From NCBI GenBank assembly GCA_963920525.1, contig OY986435.1, positions 224,738,399 through 224,802,398 on the forward strand: a stretch of DNA of 64,000 bases, given 5' to 3'. The notes under the pieces were generated by a model, which was not told where the DNA came from, made no database searches, and saw only the letters and a program-made list of their open reading frames with translations. Every line of letters begins with the position of its first letter. The stretch's first letter is position 1. The stretch is from Dichetophora obliterata. Taxonomy: Eukaryota; Arthropoda; Insecta; Diptera; Sciomyzidae. This document shows positions 22,417-33,600 of the stretch, piece after piece. A program made the position numbers and the translations under genes.

Positions 22417-22969
22417 TGCGATTCTTCGTAATTGCTTCGTAAGCTCATATTTTGTAAAAACTTACGAAATGTCAGTTTTTTTATATGAACATCGAGATAC
22501 GAAGTTTGTAACATTTTACGCACTAAATTTGTCTCGTATTTCGTAAATAAGCCTGCGTAACTTGTACGCTGTCTAACTGCAAATATCATCTGTTTTGTGT
22601 TTCTAATTTTTCAAGCATGTTTCTAGCAAATAAAAAAATATGGACAAAACAAATGATTAAAAGGTATTGAAACAAAGCTTAAACCTATTTTATTGTTTAT
22701 ACAAGCATTTTTAAAAAAGCGCAAACGGAGCAACACCATTCATCGATGGAGCTTACTTTTTCGTGACATTTTGTATTTTTTTTTTTTTAATTATTTGGGC
22801 AAATTTATTTTTATTTGACTGTAATAATCTCCGTTTTGTGTATTACTGCCGTCAAAATATTGTTTACGAATAAAGTTACGAAAATTCTAACAAATGCGTT
22901 CGTGTCAAAAAAAGTTACAAAAATTACGATATACGGCTTACGAAAACTTCCGAAGTGACATGAATCGCA
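22417..22969. mobile_element. Nested TIR element, ends TGCGATTC
   Basis: Inverted ends TGCGATTC (22417-22424) and GAATCGCA are bracketed by TAATAT on both sides. Copy A shows the uninterrupted sequence (CATAATATATTTACTGCAAC), an empty site. The inside has many ACGAA/TTCGT motifs in both orientations (e.g. CTTCGTAAGC, CTTACGAAA). No coding region. Confidence 0.6.
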
Positions 22970-23160
22970 CTAATATATTTATTGCAACAAATACTGCAAA
23001 AATAAACTTGTTTGCTATAAACAAGTTTTTAAACATAATAGTATACTTCGATATTATGTTTGTGTCAAATATATTTTTATTCTGCGTGAAGTTAGTGAAC
23101 AAACAAACAGACACAAAAAGTGACTTTGTTTTATACTATTTATAGCAATATATATATTAA

Positions 23161-24802
23161 CCCATTAATGACCAAAAATTTAAACATTGGAATTTTTTGA
23201 TGAAACCTTTAGCAACGATTCAGCAACTTTCAGCAACTAAATTTTCCATGTTTAATATTTAAAAAGGACAACCAACGAAATTCAACAAGCAGTTTTCTGG
23301 AAAACTGGCGTGTGTTTGACCACACGCTGGTATTGTTAGGTGTCTTGGAATTTTTTTGTTTGGTAAATTTTGTTTAGTTCATTTAATAATTTATGTTAGT
23401 CAATTAGACAAATATAAGAGCAAATAAGGTTTTAAGTAAATGCAGCTAGAATCAAAAAAGTACATAAAAGTAAAAAGATAGTTGTTTTAATAGTTTTAAT
23501 TTTTTATTTAAAAAAAAATATTGGGAATTATTCAATCCTTGGTTTTTTATTTTGACGTGTGGAACGACGTTCTAAATACAATTGTTTGTTCTCGTGGAAC
23601 AATTTAAAGCATTTTTCTGTGTGAAGGTGAACGTTACATTTCTCACATTTAAATATGGTGGCTCTTGGTGTGCACACAATGCAACGGCGACGAGAACTGG
23701 TCTTCAATGGAACGTGCAAGCCTTCTACTTTAGGAAGGTTTTGTTGAATATAATCAGGGTCTGAGTCTTCAGATGAAGGCTCCGTTCCGTCCATGGTATC
23801 TTCCGACGCAAGGAGCAAAGACTTAGTCACCCAATTTTTGAAGTCAAGCTGTGACATAGGCTTTGATTTTTTAGAAGCTGCTACGAAACAATGCAGTTTT
23901 CATGCATTAACAACACTGCGGTCCAAACATTGAACCCAGAGAGGCCACCACCACTTTTTGCCACGAATGCCGATACGGTAATTGGCAACTCCATTGTCGT
24001 GTAAGTCCACGCCGCCCATATACATATCTATTATAATTATTGAATGCGAGAGGCTGAGGAACCCTATCTTTTTTTTTCTTTTTTTTTCAGAATCGCCTGC
24101 ATTATTTTCAGGGGGCAGACAAACAACAATTTTAATATCGGATGCTCTCCCATCTGTATTGTCGGGTTCATCATCACTCCAATTATCGATGATTGCTTGC
24201 AATTCTGCGTTTGTAAGGTATTTTCGGCAAGACATTTGGCACAACTTCTTTTAGAAATAACACACTTGTTTCGAATAGTAATAAATAATATATACCAGAA
24301 TTTAAAATTTCAATAAAGTTCCCACTATGTAATGCGTAAACATGATAAAAACACCTGTTTTATAAACAAACACTCTCTTACTGATAAACAAAAAATATCA
24401 AAGTCGAAGACACTATCAGTACCAGCGTGTGGTAGAGCACACGCTTAATTTTACTGCTATCTAGCATCACATATACTTTTCTCTTGTGTTTTTAAATTGT
24501 CTGCTCTTTTTATTTGGACTTTTGACAACATATAACAGTACAAAAATAAAAAGTTTTTGTGCAATATGTATCAAATACAATTGATTTAAAAAAAGTATGT
24601 TGTTAGTCCCTTTTTAAAACCCCCGTTAGAAAAAAGGGGCGTGCGAACATTTTTAAAATAAAATTTTTTTGTGTTTGTAATCGAATAAACCTTAATATAA
24701 ACAATGAAGGCATTTAATAATTTATATTTTTCTGTGCATTGTATATGCTCAAAGTCGATGAATGCTAAACGTGTGTTCAAACACACGGCGGTAAGAAATG
24801 GG
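23161..24802 (-). mobile_element. piggyBac-like element, internally deleted, TTAA at both ends
   Basis: TTAA flanks both ends (23157-23160, 24803-24806). The ends are CCCATTAATGACC and, inverted, CCCATTTCTTACC. Subterminal hairpins around CGTGTG...CACACG occur at both sides (near 23308, 24425 and 24769). The 1.64-kb length is shorter than a full piggyBac element, in keeping with loss of the middle of the transposase. Confidence 0.88.
23528..24244 (-). pseudogene. piggyBac transposase, N- and C-terminal parts joined by deletion
   Basis: The N-terminus (M-S-C-R-K-Y-L-T, then an acidic stretch, about 50 residues) runs directly into the late part of the catalytic region: M-G-G-V-D-L-H-D, then Y-R-I-G-I-R-G-K-K-W-W-W-P-L. 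The region with the first two catalytic aspartates is missing. The third catalytic Asp of piggyBac lies in the retained V-D block. A single in-frame TGA (near 23901) stands where Trp is usual. After it the frame continues to a C-terminal cysteine-rich domain (C-x2-C, C-x2-C, H-x-H-x3-C, positions about 23610-23690) used by piggyBac proteins to bind the transposon ends. Non-functional for excision, but it retains the end-binding domain. Confidence 0.88.
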
Positions 24803-24806
24803 TTAA

Positions 24807-26473
24807 CGAACAAATTTGTGAGACTTTTTTTTGTCCATGAAAAACTGAAAAAGTCGCACTGTGCGACAGTGAAAACGACGAGGACGAGGACGACGACTAT
24901 CAACACATGACTAATGGTTGCGTGTTGCTGCCGGGCGTCACAATCGGAATCTGGCAACGCTCAACACTGAAATTTAACAAATGATTTCGATTGTTTGGCT
25001 GCCTGAGTGTGTCTGTGTTTGCTTGTGTGAGTGTTTCTGGCAAGAAAGAATGTAAGAATTTCAATTTTATTTCAACTTCAAGTTTTGTAGTTGTTTTTTT
25101 TTTTCTGGCGGTTCGATGTGCTTCTTTAAGTTGTGGTTGTTGTGGCTGTTGTTGTTGTTTGTGTAGTTCTTGGTGTTTTTATTGTATTTGTATGCGCACT
25201 TAATGGCTTTTGGAATGCAATGCAAAGGAATTTCCGTTTTAAGGATTTTGTTTTTGTTCAAATTGCTGGCCACATTTTAAGTATTCCTTCAATTAAGTTA
25301 CTGCTCTACTCTACTTGGCTGTTGCGGACATTTAGTTAATGATACAAGAATAGAAGAAAAAAAATCAAAACAAAATAAAACACAACAAAAGTGACATGGC
25401 ATGTTTTTGACAAAGTATTAATATCAACAAAGCATTTTTTTAAAATTTTTCTATTTGGAATCATTTGCTTTATTTTCAGCTGCTGCTTATATTCTTTCAA
25501 TGTTTAGTTTTTATTTCAGATTTATTAGGTTTTGCATTTGAATGAATTTTATATGAATGATTTTTCTTTTCAAGCTGCAAAATTATGCTTTCAAAAAACT
25601 AATTATTTTTTTTACAGTTTGTAAAAGCTATGACATGCTTTAACATGCGTTTGATAGATATTCTCAGACATATTTATTAATTTTTTTAATTAATTCATTA
25701 CCAGAAAAATTTTACTACTTTTTTAGTACGAGCATAATACAGAAATTTTGGATATATAATACAAAATACCTTTTTTTCTATACTTTAGGGAAGAGGCTTT
25801 CATGTTAGAACTGCTGTATTTTGACATTTGATCAATGTCATAACCTAAACTCCGACAGACATCGACGTCAAAAAAGTAGCTGTCACTTTTAATTTACTTT
25901 TGGAGCGGGCAGACGTAATAACACAGTGTTTGCTGAAGAAAGTTTAAAATTTTATTTTAGTAAATTGAAAAACTTAAACAATGTGCTCTGCTCATAAATT
26001 GAACATTTTTATAGACAATTTTAGGTAAATATTTGTACTCTGATGTTCTTTCACGCAATTCTCATTATTTAAACAAAATATCAAGTTTTCCCCCTTTTTT
26101 TTCTAACCTGACTTCAAATTTCAACGAAATGCAGGTTGCCACCTCTATCTTTTTGCTTGTTCAGACTCATATGCCATTCCTTAAAATTTGGGCAACTCAT
26201 TTGCATGCAATTTTTAATCTCTGTCAGCATTGTTAATAAATTTTTGCAAAATTTCAAGTTTATTCACAAAAATGTCTGCTAAATACACTTGCCCGAGTTT
26301 AAATGTTATTTCGATGACAATTTGGCATAATTCTAAACCAATTTACAAATTTTATTATTCATGCTTTTTTGCACTCATATTATTATAATCACAGACACTG
26401 ACTGTAGATTTTCACAATTAAGTTAAAATTTCCTGTTTCTACATTTTCAGTAATTATTAAAAGGGGTATAAAC
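24807..26473. other. No gene recognised
   Basis: Mixed A+T-rich sequence. Notable only for a GACGACGAGGACGAGGACGA run with a small palindrome GTCGCACTGTGCGAC (24854-24868) that resembles a patch near 15095-15125, and a TTG/GTT-rich stretch at 25085-25200. The open frames here are low-complexity. Confidence 0.4.
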
Positions 26474-27607
26474 TAGGGCTTTCAATCCTGAAGGGTTTTT
26501 GCAAATCCCGTGATTTCGGGATATGAAATTCGTGATCCCGGGATCCCCGAATTTTTTGGGATCCCGAAATGCCAAAATTTTAATATAATGGCATGTAGCT
26601 GTATGCAAAGCAAGGACAGTTAATATTTCTTTCTCTTAATTTTTACGTTTTGTCAAGAAGTATTGCATATTATTTTTTTCTTATTTCTTTATCATTTAAA
26701 AAAAAAATCCGAACGCAATCGTTATTTATACTTAAATTATCCAAAACACTTAAAGGTTTAAAAGACAACACCAAGACAAAATCGAATGCAGACAAGGGTT
26801 ACGAGACAACTATAATCTATAAAGAATCTAAGGAAAAAATAAAAAAAAATTGGAATATAGTCGAATTCTAAAATCCCATTTTTTATTTTCAGGGAAACAC
26901 TTACACTCAGGGAAAAAATTAGTAAAATTTATCATTGAAAAGTAAACATAACCTGATTAAACCAAAAAAAAAAACAAAATAAAAAAATAGCGATTATGGT
27001 AAGATTACTTTTTTAATAAAAATCATAACCTTCATGGTACTTAATTAAATATATTTACTAAATTTTTAAGAATTTTATTTATAAAATAAGTTTTGTTAAC
27101 AAAAAACGTTATAATTTTTTATATTTCAGAAAAGTTAAGCATTTATTTCAGAATGAAAATGAAAAATATTTACAAACATTAAACAATATTTCACTTTATT
27201 ATAAACATAAAAATATAAACTCAAATAAATAAACCAAAACAAACAACATTAATTTATCTTTAAAAAAAATTTAAAAAGAAAACAAATTTTCATATTCAAG
27301 TAAATAAGTTGGCTGTTAATAAAAAAAAAGATGAGAATAAAAAACTCCCTTTATAGTAAAAAAAGCAATAGTATAGTAATAAAACTATTGCCAGTTAAAA
27401 ATTTCGTGAAAGTTAAACAGCCTCGTAATCAAAGCCTTTTAAGATCACTATAAAAAAAATTAAAAAATTTACTTTCGAAGAGTATAGCGAGATAAGAAAG
27501 AAAAGGGTGATTTCGATATGGAAGAAAAACCATCGTTTACATTGGAGTAGCATTTGGTTCGGAATCCCGGGATTTTCGGATTCAGGATCCCGGGATTGAA
27601 AGTTCTA
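26474..27607. mobile_element. TIR element, ends TAGGGCTTTCAATCC, with CCCGGGAT palindromes
   Basis: The left end (TAGGGCTTTCAATCC) and inverted right end (TAGAACTTTCAATCC) match. Just inside both ends are clusters of the palindrome ATCCCGGGAT and relatives (26520-26570; 27562-27600). The duplication is ambiguous: TA is present at both ends, or an 8-bp hAT-type duplication matches at only four positions. The inside is very A+T-rich; a 73-codon frame (26650-26871, plus) is lysine-rich and unrecognised. Confidence 0.55.
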
Positions 27608-28003
27608 GTGCCAAGCTGCCACACATAGTTTACAGTGGTAAATTTGAGATGATTTGAAATTTTGCTGTATAAATATTATTTTTATTGAATTCAAATTATG
27701 AAGTTTAGTGATGTGGATATTCCACCCGCCCATATATTCTGAAAGAAACAAACGCCATAAAATCCGTAAAAATAACTTAATTGCATTGAAATTTTACAAA
27801 AATGCAAAAAAAAAAAAACTATGGAAAAAATAATCAACAATGAAATTTGGCACAGATGTTCAAGTTAGCAACGGAAAATACTTTATAAAAAAATGTTGGG
27901 AAAAAATGTCAAGGGCACTTTTATTGAAATTAATTTAGAATTTTTCTGAAGTCCATGAGAAAAGTGCCCCTCTTTGCTCCTCCGTGGACGACCATGCATT
28001 ACA
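27608..28003. other. No gene; short hairpin at 27911-27970
   Basis: A+T-rich sequence. AAGGGCACTTTT (near 27911) is inverted as AAAAGTGCCCCT (near 27960), a small hairpin just outside the inverted repeat that begins at 28004. It could be part of that element's true end or a separate small MITE. Confidence 0.35.
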
Positions 28004-28237
28004 CCTATGAACCAATGAACCAAACTTACTTTTTCGGAAAGGGGATAAAAAATAAAAATACACGTGTATCGGCGATTTTCATGTACACGTCAGAATTTTT
28101 TTTTTTAAGTTTGAAGTATATATTTTTTTTTAATGGCTATCGTTTTTTTTAAGGTTTCAGTTCGTTAAAAAAACAATTTTTTTATTACTTTTGTTTTATA
28201 AAAATAAAGAATTGTTACATTAAAAATTTTAATGTTT

Positions 28238-29896
28238 TTAAAGAAATTTAGGCCTTTTATTTTTGCGGTTGTAAGCATTTGCTTCAGTATCGCGACAAAT
28301 AGACCAACAATATTCGCCAAGCATATGCGTAATGTCTTTTCCTTTAAAGCGCTTTTCAGTAGCCGCAATGTCCTGATGGAACCTTTCGCCATGCTCATCG
28401 CTACAAGCTCCTAAATTATCAGGGAAAAAATCTAAATGATTGTGAAGAAAATGGATCTTTAGCGACATTAAAATGCCCATTTCGCCTTATGCCGAAATCA
28501 TTTCTGCGACAATATTTTTATAATTTTCAGCTTGTTTTTTGCCAAGAAACTGCTCAATAACGGCAACTGTACCTTTCCATGCACGTTGTTCCATAGCATT
28601 TAATTTTGATGAAGATTCAGAACTTGCAATTATTTGTTTTATCTGCGGACCATTGAAAACACCTTAAATCAAAAAATCATTAAAAAACATAAAGTTACTG
28701 AATGACTTCTTAAAAAAAATACCTGCATGAATCTTTACGCCGCTCAATTTCGGGGAAATGTTGCGCAAATTTGCAATGGCCTCGCCATCACGATCCAGTT
28801 TTTTAACAAAATTTGATACGAGACCGAGCTTAATGTGTAATGGAGGCAAAATGATTTGAGACGGCTGCACCAATGGTAGATTCTCTATACTTTCTACGCC
28901 TACTTTGTAGCATGTTCGAGGCTTCCACTTAAATTCAGTGTAATGCAGATGGATGTGTGTTGCCGATATGAAGCAGCACGACTTTAAGGCTGTTGACCGA
29001 TGCATCGATGAAAAGTCGCCACTCCTCTGAAATATGTGGGTAACCGATTTTTGCAAACAGCGAATCAATAACACAACAATAAGCCAAGTTTTTTTCCCGA
29101 TCTTCGTGCAATCTAAAAAATTGGTCAATTGGAATAGTGCTACCTCGATCACGAGCGGCTGTTATTTTAAAATCAGCCGCCACTATATTCCACTGCTTAA
29201 AGCGTGATGCAAGGAGTTCTGCTGTTCTCCTCGACAAATTTCCGTCTCGTACGAGGTCGTTGAAGTCGGCTTGCGTTATAAATGCGGCATTGCAGTCCCA
29301 ATTTCACTGGGTGTTGCCACAAATTCCGATACTTGTGGACTCTCGCATCTCGCATTCGATGGAAGAAAAGTTGATAGCAGTTTTGGTACAACTGATGATT
29401 CTGCATCGCTTATTTCGGGAACATTATCAAAAATCTCCACTGAAGCCGCTACACGGTCTTCTGGTAGTATAGAACTGCTGGAATTACCGATTCTACATTA
29501 GCGTAGCGAATTTTGTTGCGGTGAATGTATTGGTACCCTTTTGTTTGAGCAAAAGTTACACAAAAGTAGCACAATTCATTGCAGTGCTCCGTGCGTGGTA
29601 GCCAAATAGTTGGTACAGCGTACTTTATTGTTGACCTTCCATCAGTAAACTTGCACAAATTTCTGTAGCAATACGCACACGACTTCCGGAGTATACCACA
29701 AGTAAGGAACATAGGCAGTCTTAAATATTTTCTGAAACGAATTCACCACTGTTTTAGTAATATTTTTGAAATTTTTACTTGGTGCGAATAAGCCACAAAC
29801 GTAACAAAAGTTATTTCGCGTCGGACACTGCATTTTTTTCAGATGAAATATATAGAAATACGTTTTCGCACAACAGAACTTAAAACAATATTGCAA
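28238..29896 (-). pseudogene. Relic of uncharacterised repeat-borne protein family, one intron
   Basis: No function is known to me. The N-terminal part (from about 29833) has a cysteine motif (C-Y-V-C-G) and further C-Y-x-C / C-Y-F-C pairs, likely zinc-binding. A middle part (29240-28730) has E-E-W-R-L-F-I-D and L-P-P-L-H-I-K-L-G-L. A 60-nt intron fits at 28663-28722 (GTATTT...TTTAAG). The C-terminal part (28480-28238) has H-F-L-H-N-H-L-D-F-F-P, then S-D-E-H-G-E-R-F-H-Q-D and C-W-S-I-C-R-D. From memory these motifs recur in many multi-copy, unnamed arthropod proteins. Breaks: a frameshift near 29680, another between 29450 and 29240, loss of a segment near 28930, and a TAA just before G-E-M-G-I-L-M. 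The conserved His/Asp/Glu cluster could be catalytic; that is speculation. Confidence 0.65.
28663..28722 (-). other. Intron within the uncharacterised gene
   Basis: On the minus strand the sequence reads GCAG|GTATTT ... GATTTAAG|GTGTTTTC. Removing these 60 nt joins the L-S-G-V-K-I-H-A-G side to V-F-N-G-P-Q-I without a frame change. The size is typical of dipteran introns. Confidence 0.6.
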
Positions 29897-29917
29897 TTCC
29901 TTATTTCATCTGTCTTA

Positions 29918-30053
29918 AGGGGCCCTCAAACGATACTACATTTCCATCCGACCTGTCAAGTCATCACACATGTAGTATAGTTCGTGTTTGTCAAGGCGGA
30001 TGGACATGTCCGATGGAAGTTGGATGGACAGGTAGTATCGTTTGCGGGCCCCT
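29918..30053. mobile_element. 136-bp MITE, ends AGGGGCCCTCAAACGATAC
   Basis: The left end AGGGGCCCTCAAACGATACT and the inverted right end AGGGGCCCGCAAACGATACT differ at one base. The inside contains further inverted pieces (CATCCGAC / GGATGGAC). It lies inside the inverted-repeat unit, upstream of the gene relic. Target duplication is not clear (TTAA or TAA on the left, TAG on the right). Confidence 0.75.
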
Positions 30054-30609
30054 AGACCAGTTGTAAGTGTTGTAAAAGTCAAAAACTGTTTAGTGTTAGA
30101 AGGTTACTATTGATTAACTACAACTATTGTATATCGAGTAGGATGGGTCAAAAAACATTTTATTTTTCCTAACGCTTTAGTAGTTTAAAAATTTGAAGTC
30201 CCTTCAAGTTATGCTAAGAAAAGTGAAAAAAAATATTCTTTTTTCAAAAATAATAAAAATTGGGGAAAAACTGAGAATTGATAAAAATTGTTTTTAAAAA
30301 ATTTGACGTGCTACAGACATTTCCACGAGTCTGCCTTCAAAACATCAGCTCGATTAGATCACTGAAAAAGGGTTAAAAATCGGTCCAAAGGCTTCCACAC
30401 AGGCCACTACGAGCTTTATACTTCAAACTTAAAAAAAAATTCTGACGTGTACATGAAAATCGACGATACACGTGTATTTTTATTTTATCCCCTCTTTCCG
30501 AATATGTGCATTTGGTTCATAGGACACAAAAAAATTAATTTTTTGTAACACCGTGTTATTTTTCGATACTGGGATCAAAACATCAAATGCCAATGGCCCT
30601 CTGTGAACG

Positions 30610-30625
30610 GCTTTATGTACCTACT
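30610..30625. repeat. LINE target-site duplication (left copy)
   Basis: GCTTTATGTACCTACT, identical to 33876-33891. The overlap with the element's own tandem ACTT tail makes the inner boundary uncertain by a few bases. Confidence 0.9.
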
Positions 30626-33600
30626 TACTTACTTACTTAGTTGGCGCTACAACCGTATGTCGGTCTTGGCCTCATCTAAGAATTTGCGCCAGCCATTTCT
30701 GTCTTTTGCTTGCTGGCGCCAGTTGGAAATTCCAAGCTTCGTCAGGTTGTCCTCTACTTGGTCTTTCCAACGAAGATGCGGTCGTCCTCTTCTGCGTTGA
30801 CCGCCGCTGGGTACCGAATCGAATGTTTTCTTCACTGGAGCATCGTCTTTCATGCGCTGAACATGACCAAGCCAGCGAAGCCGCTCGATTTTAATGCGCT
30901 TGACTATGTCGATGTCAGCGTACAGCTCATACAGTTCATCATTCCACCGTATTCGGTACTCGCCATTGACGCAGATTGGTCCGTAGATCTTACGAAGAAT
31001 CTTTCTCTCGAATGCTCCTAAAGTCTTTTCATCTAAACTGCTCAGCGTCCAGGTTTGTGATGCGTAAAGTAGGACGGGCATGATGAGCGATTTATAGAGC
31101 GTGATTTTCGTTCGTCGAGAGAGGGCTCTGCTTCTCAATTGCCTACTGAGCCCAAAGTAACACCTGTTGGCAAGAGTTATTCTTCGTTTGATCTCAATGC
31201 TGATGTCGTTGGTTGAATTAATGCTGGATCCTAGATAGACGAAGTTCTTCACAACCTCGAAGGAGGTATTGTCAACGGTAACGTGGGTTCCAAGACGCTG
31301 GGACTGTTTGTTTGTTGACACTAAGTATTTCGTCTTATCTGCATTCACTGACAGACCCATTCGACTTGACTCTCTTTCTAATCTGGAAAATGCTGCACTG
31401 ACTTCGCGCGTATTATGGCCAATGATATCTATGTCATCAGCATACGCAAGCAGCATAACACTCTTGTAGAATATTGTGCCACTACGTCTCAGATCAGCAG
31501 CTCGGATGATCTTTTCCATCATTAGGTTGAAAAAGTCGCACGATAAGGAATCACCTTGTCTGAAACCTCGTTTGGTAATAAATGGTGGGGAGAGGTCCTT
31601 CCCGACTTTAACTGCGCTGCTGGTGTTGCTCAGTGTCATCCTGCAAAGTCGTATTAGTTTTGCAGGAATACCAAATTCAGACATGGTGGAGTACAGGTGC
31701 TTCCTTATTGGGCTGTCGAAGGCGGCTTTGTAGTCAACAAAAAGATGGTGGGTGTCGACTTGTTTTTCTTGAGTCTTCTCCAAGATTTGTCGTAGCGTGA
31801 AAATCTGGTCGATGGTGGACTTTCCAGGTCTGAAGCCACACTGATAAGGTCCGATCAGTTCGTTTACAATGGGCTTCAATCTTTCACATAAAACGCTCGA
31901 CAGGACCTTATATGCGATATTAAGAAGGCTTATCCCACGGTAATTGGCACAGATAGTGGGATCGCCTTTCTTGTGGATTGGGCAGAGCACACTGAGATTC
32001 CAATCGTTCGGAATGCATTCTTCCGACCATATTCTGCATAGAAGCTCGTGAATGCATTTAAGTAGAGCTTCGCCTCCGTTCTTAAACAGCTCAGCAGGTA
32101 AGCCATCAGCTCCCGCGGCTTTGTTATTTTTAAGCCGAGCTATAGCTGTCAGAACTTCATCATAGTCGGGCAGCGAAACCTCGACGCTGTCATCCGCAAT
32201 TGGGGTTTCCGGAATATCATCTCTATTGGCGGGATTGTTGTCAGCGTCGCCATTTAGAAGCTTAGAGAAGTGTTCCCTCCATAACGTCAGTGTACTCTGG
32301 ACATCTGTCACTAGATTCCCGTTTTCATCCTTGCAGGAAGAGGCCCCGGTTTTAAAACCATCGGCAAGGCGTCTTATTTTTTCGAAAAATTTTCGGGCCT
32401 CATTCCTGTCACCATACATCTCAATCTTCTCCTGCTCGCGCTTTTCTGCCTCTCTTTTTTTCCGCCTGAAAATATGTCTCTCTTCCCTCCTCTTTTCTTT
32501 GTATCGCTCCTTAGCAGCGCGCGTTACAACCGACTGCAGGGTGGCTTTGTAGGCGGCGTCTTTCTCTGCAGTGGCGTCGCGACACTCCTGGTCGTACCAC
32601 TGGTTTCGGCGAGGGCGTTGGTAGCCAATCACCTCTTCAGCAGCCGCACGCATGGAGTTGGAAATGTGTGTCCACTGCGCGCATATATCATCGATTGGAG
32701 GAGTGCTTTGAAGCAGGAGTGAGAGTCGAGTGGCGAAAGCATCGGCTGTCTGTTTCGATTGCAGCTTGTCGACGTCTAGCTTTCTCTGTGTAGGGTTGCG
32801 TGTATTTTTAGCTGCGCACAGACGTGTACGGATCTTGGCTGCAACAAGATAGTGATCCGAGTCAATGTTTGCACCACGGATCGTGCGTACATCCAATACA
32901 CTGGAAGAGTGCCTTCCGTCGATCAAAACGTGATCAATTTGATTTTTTGTTTTTTGATCAGGGGACATCCAGGTGGCTTTATGAATATTGAGATGCTTGA
33001 ATCTAGTACTACTTACGACCATGTTTCGTGCTGCGGCGAAGTCAATCAGCCTCATTCCGTTATCGGAGGTGTTGTCGTGGAGGCTGAACTTTCCGACTGT
33101 TGGACCAAAAATATTTTCCTTGCCCACCTTAGCGTTGAAGTCACCAAGCACTATTTTTACGTCGTGGCGGGGGCAGCGCTCGTAAGCATTTTCAAGGCGC
33201 TCATAGAAAATTTCCTTGATCTCATCGTCCTTGTCTTCTGTCGGAGCGTGCGCACATATTAGGCTTATATTGAAGAATCTAACCTTGATGCGGATTATGG
33301 CAAGTCGTTCGTTCACAGGTGTGAATCGCAGGACGTGGGGCCGTAGTCTCTTGCCAACTACAAATCCGCATCCAAACTCGTGCTTCTCCGCATGGCCGCT
33401 GTAGTAGATATCACAGGGTGCATGCCGAATGCAACCCTGTCCCTTCCATCGCATTTCTTGGATAGCAGTGATGTCAGCTTTGTATCTTTCCAAGACATCA
33501 GTCAGTTGGATAGATGCACCTTCCCAATTAAGGGTTCGGACATTCCAGGTGCATATCCGTAAATCATTATCAGTTTTTCGTTTGCGGTAGTCGTCATCAG

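Larger units (their letters stand above)
21897..23088. mobile_element. TIR element with tRNA-like internal region (copy B)
   Basis: Shares with copy A (13211-14349) the blocks 'CAAACATATTTCTATTTACC', 'TTCATATTTTATGCTTCTGA', the tRNA-like region, 'GCTTACTTGCCCC' and the right end 'TATTATGTTTGTGTCAAATA'. It is interrupted by an element at 22417-22969 that copy A lacks. Its left end is mutated (TATTCAG in place of CACGCAG). The 72-codon open frames within it are not recognised. Confidence 0.65.
28004..30523 (-). mobile_element. Inverted-repeat unit carrying a conserved uncharacterised arthropod gene
   Basis: Inverted repeats of about 110 bp at 28004-28120 and 30417-30523 share CCTATGAACC, 'GGGGATAAAA', 'AATACACGTGTATC' and 'TTTTCATGTACACGTCAGAA' in that order. 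Between them lies one gene relic on the minus strand (28238-29896) and a small MITE (29918-30053). The outer boundaries are unresolved, and a LINE has inserted about 100 bp beyond the right arm. The architecture suggests a DNA transposon whose superfamily I cannot name. Confidence 0.55.

Noticed and set aside
24850..24900. Similarity to 15085-15125 (CAGTGCGAC and GACGAGGACGACG)
   Set aside because: Only about 30 bp of simple-sequence-like similarity; insufficient to call a repeat family.
24991..25339. Val/Cys-rich frames in GTT-rich DNA
   Set aside because: Low-complexity translation of GTTGTTGTG-like sequence, open in several frames.
32226..33262. Plus-strand frames opposite the LINE (e.g. 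32852-33262)
   Set aside because: Antisense shadows of the intact 997-codon APE-RT frame.
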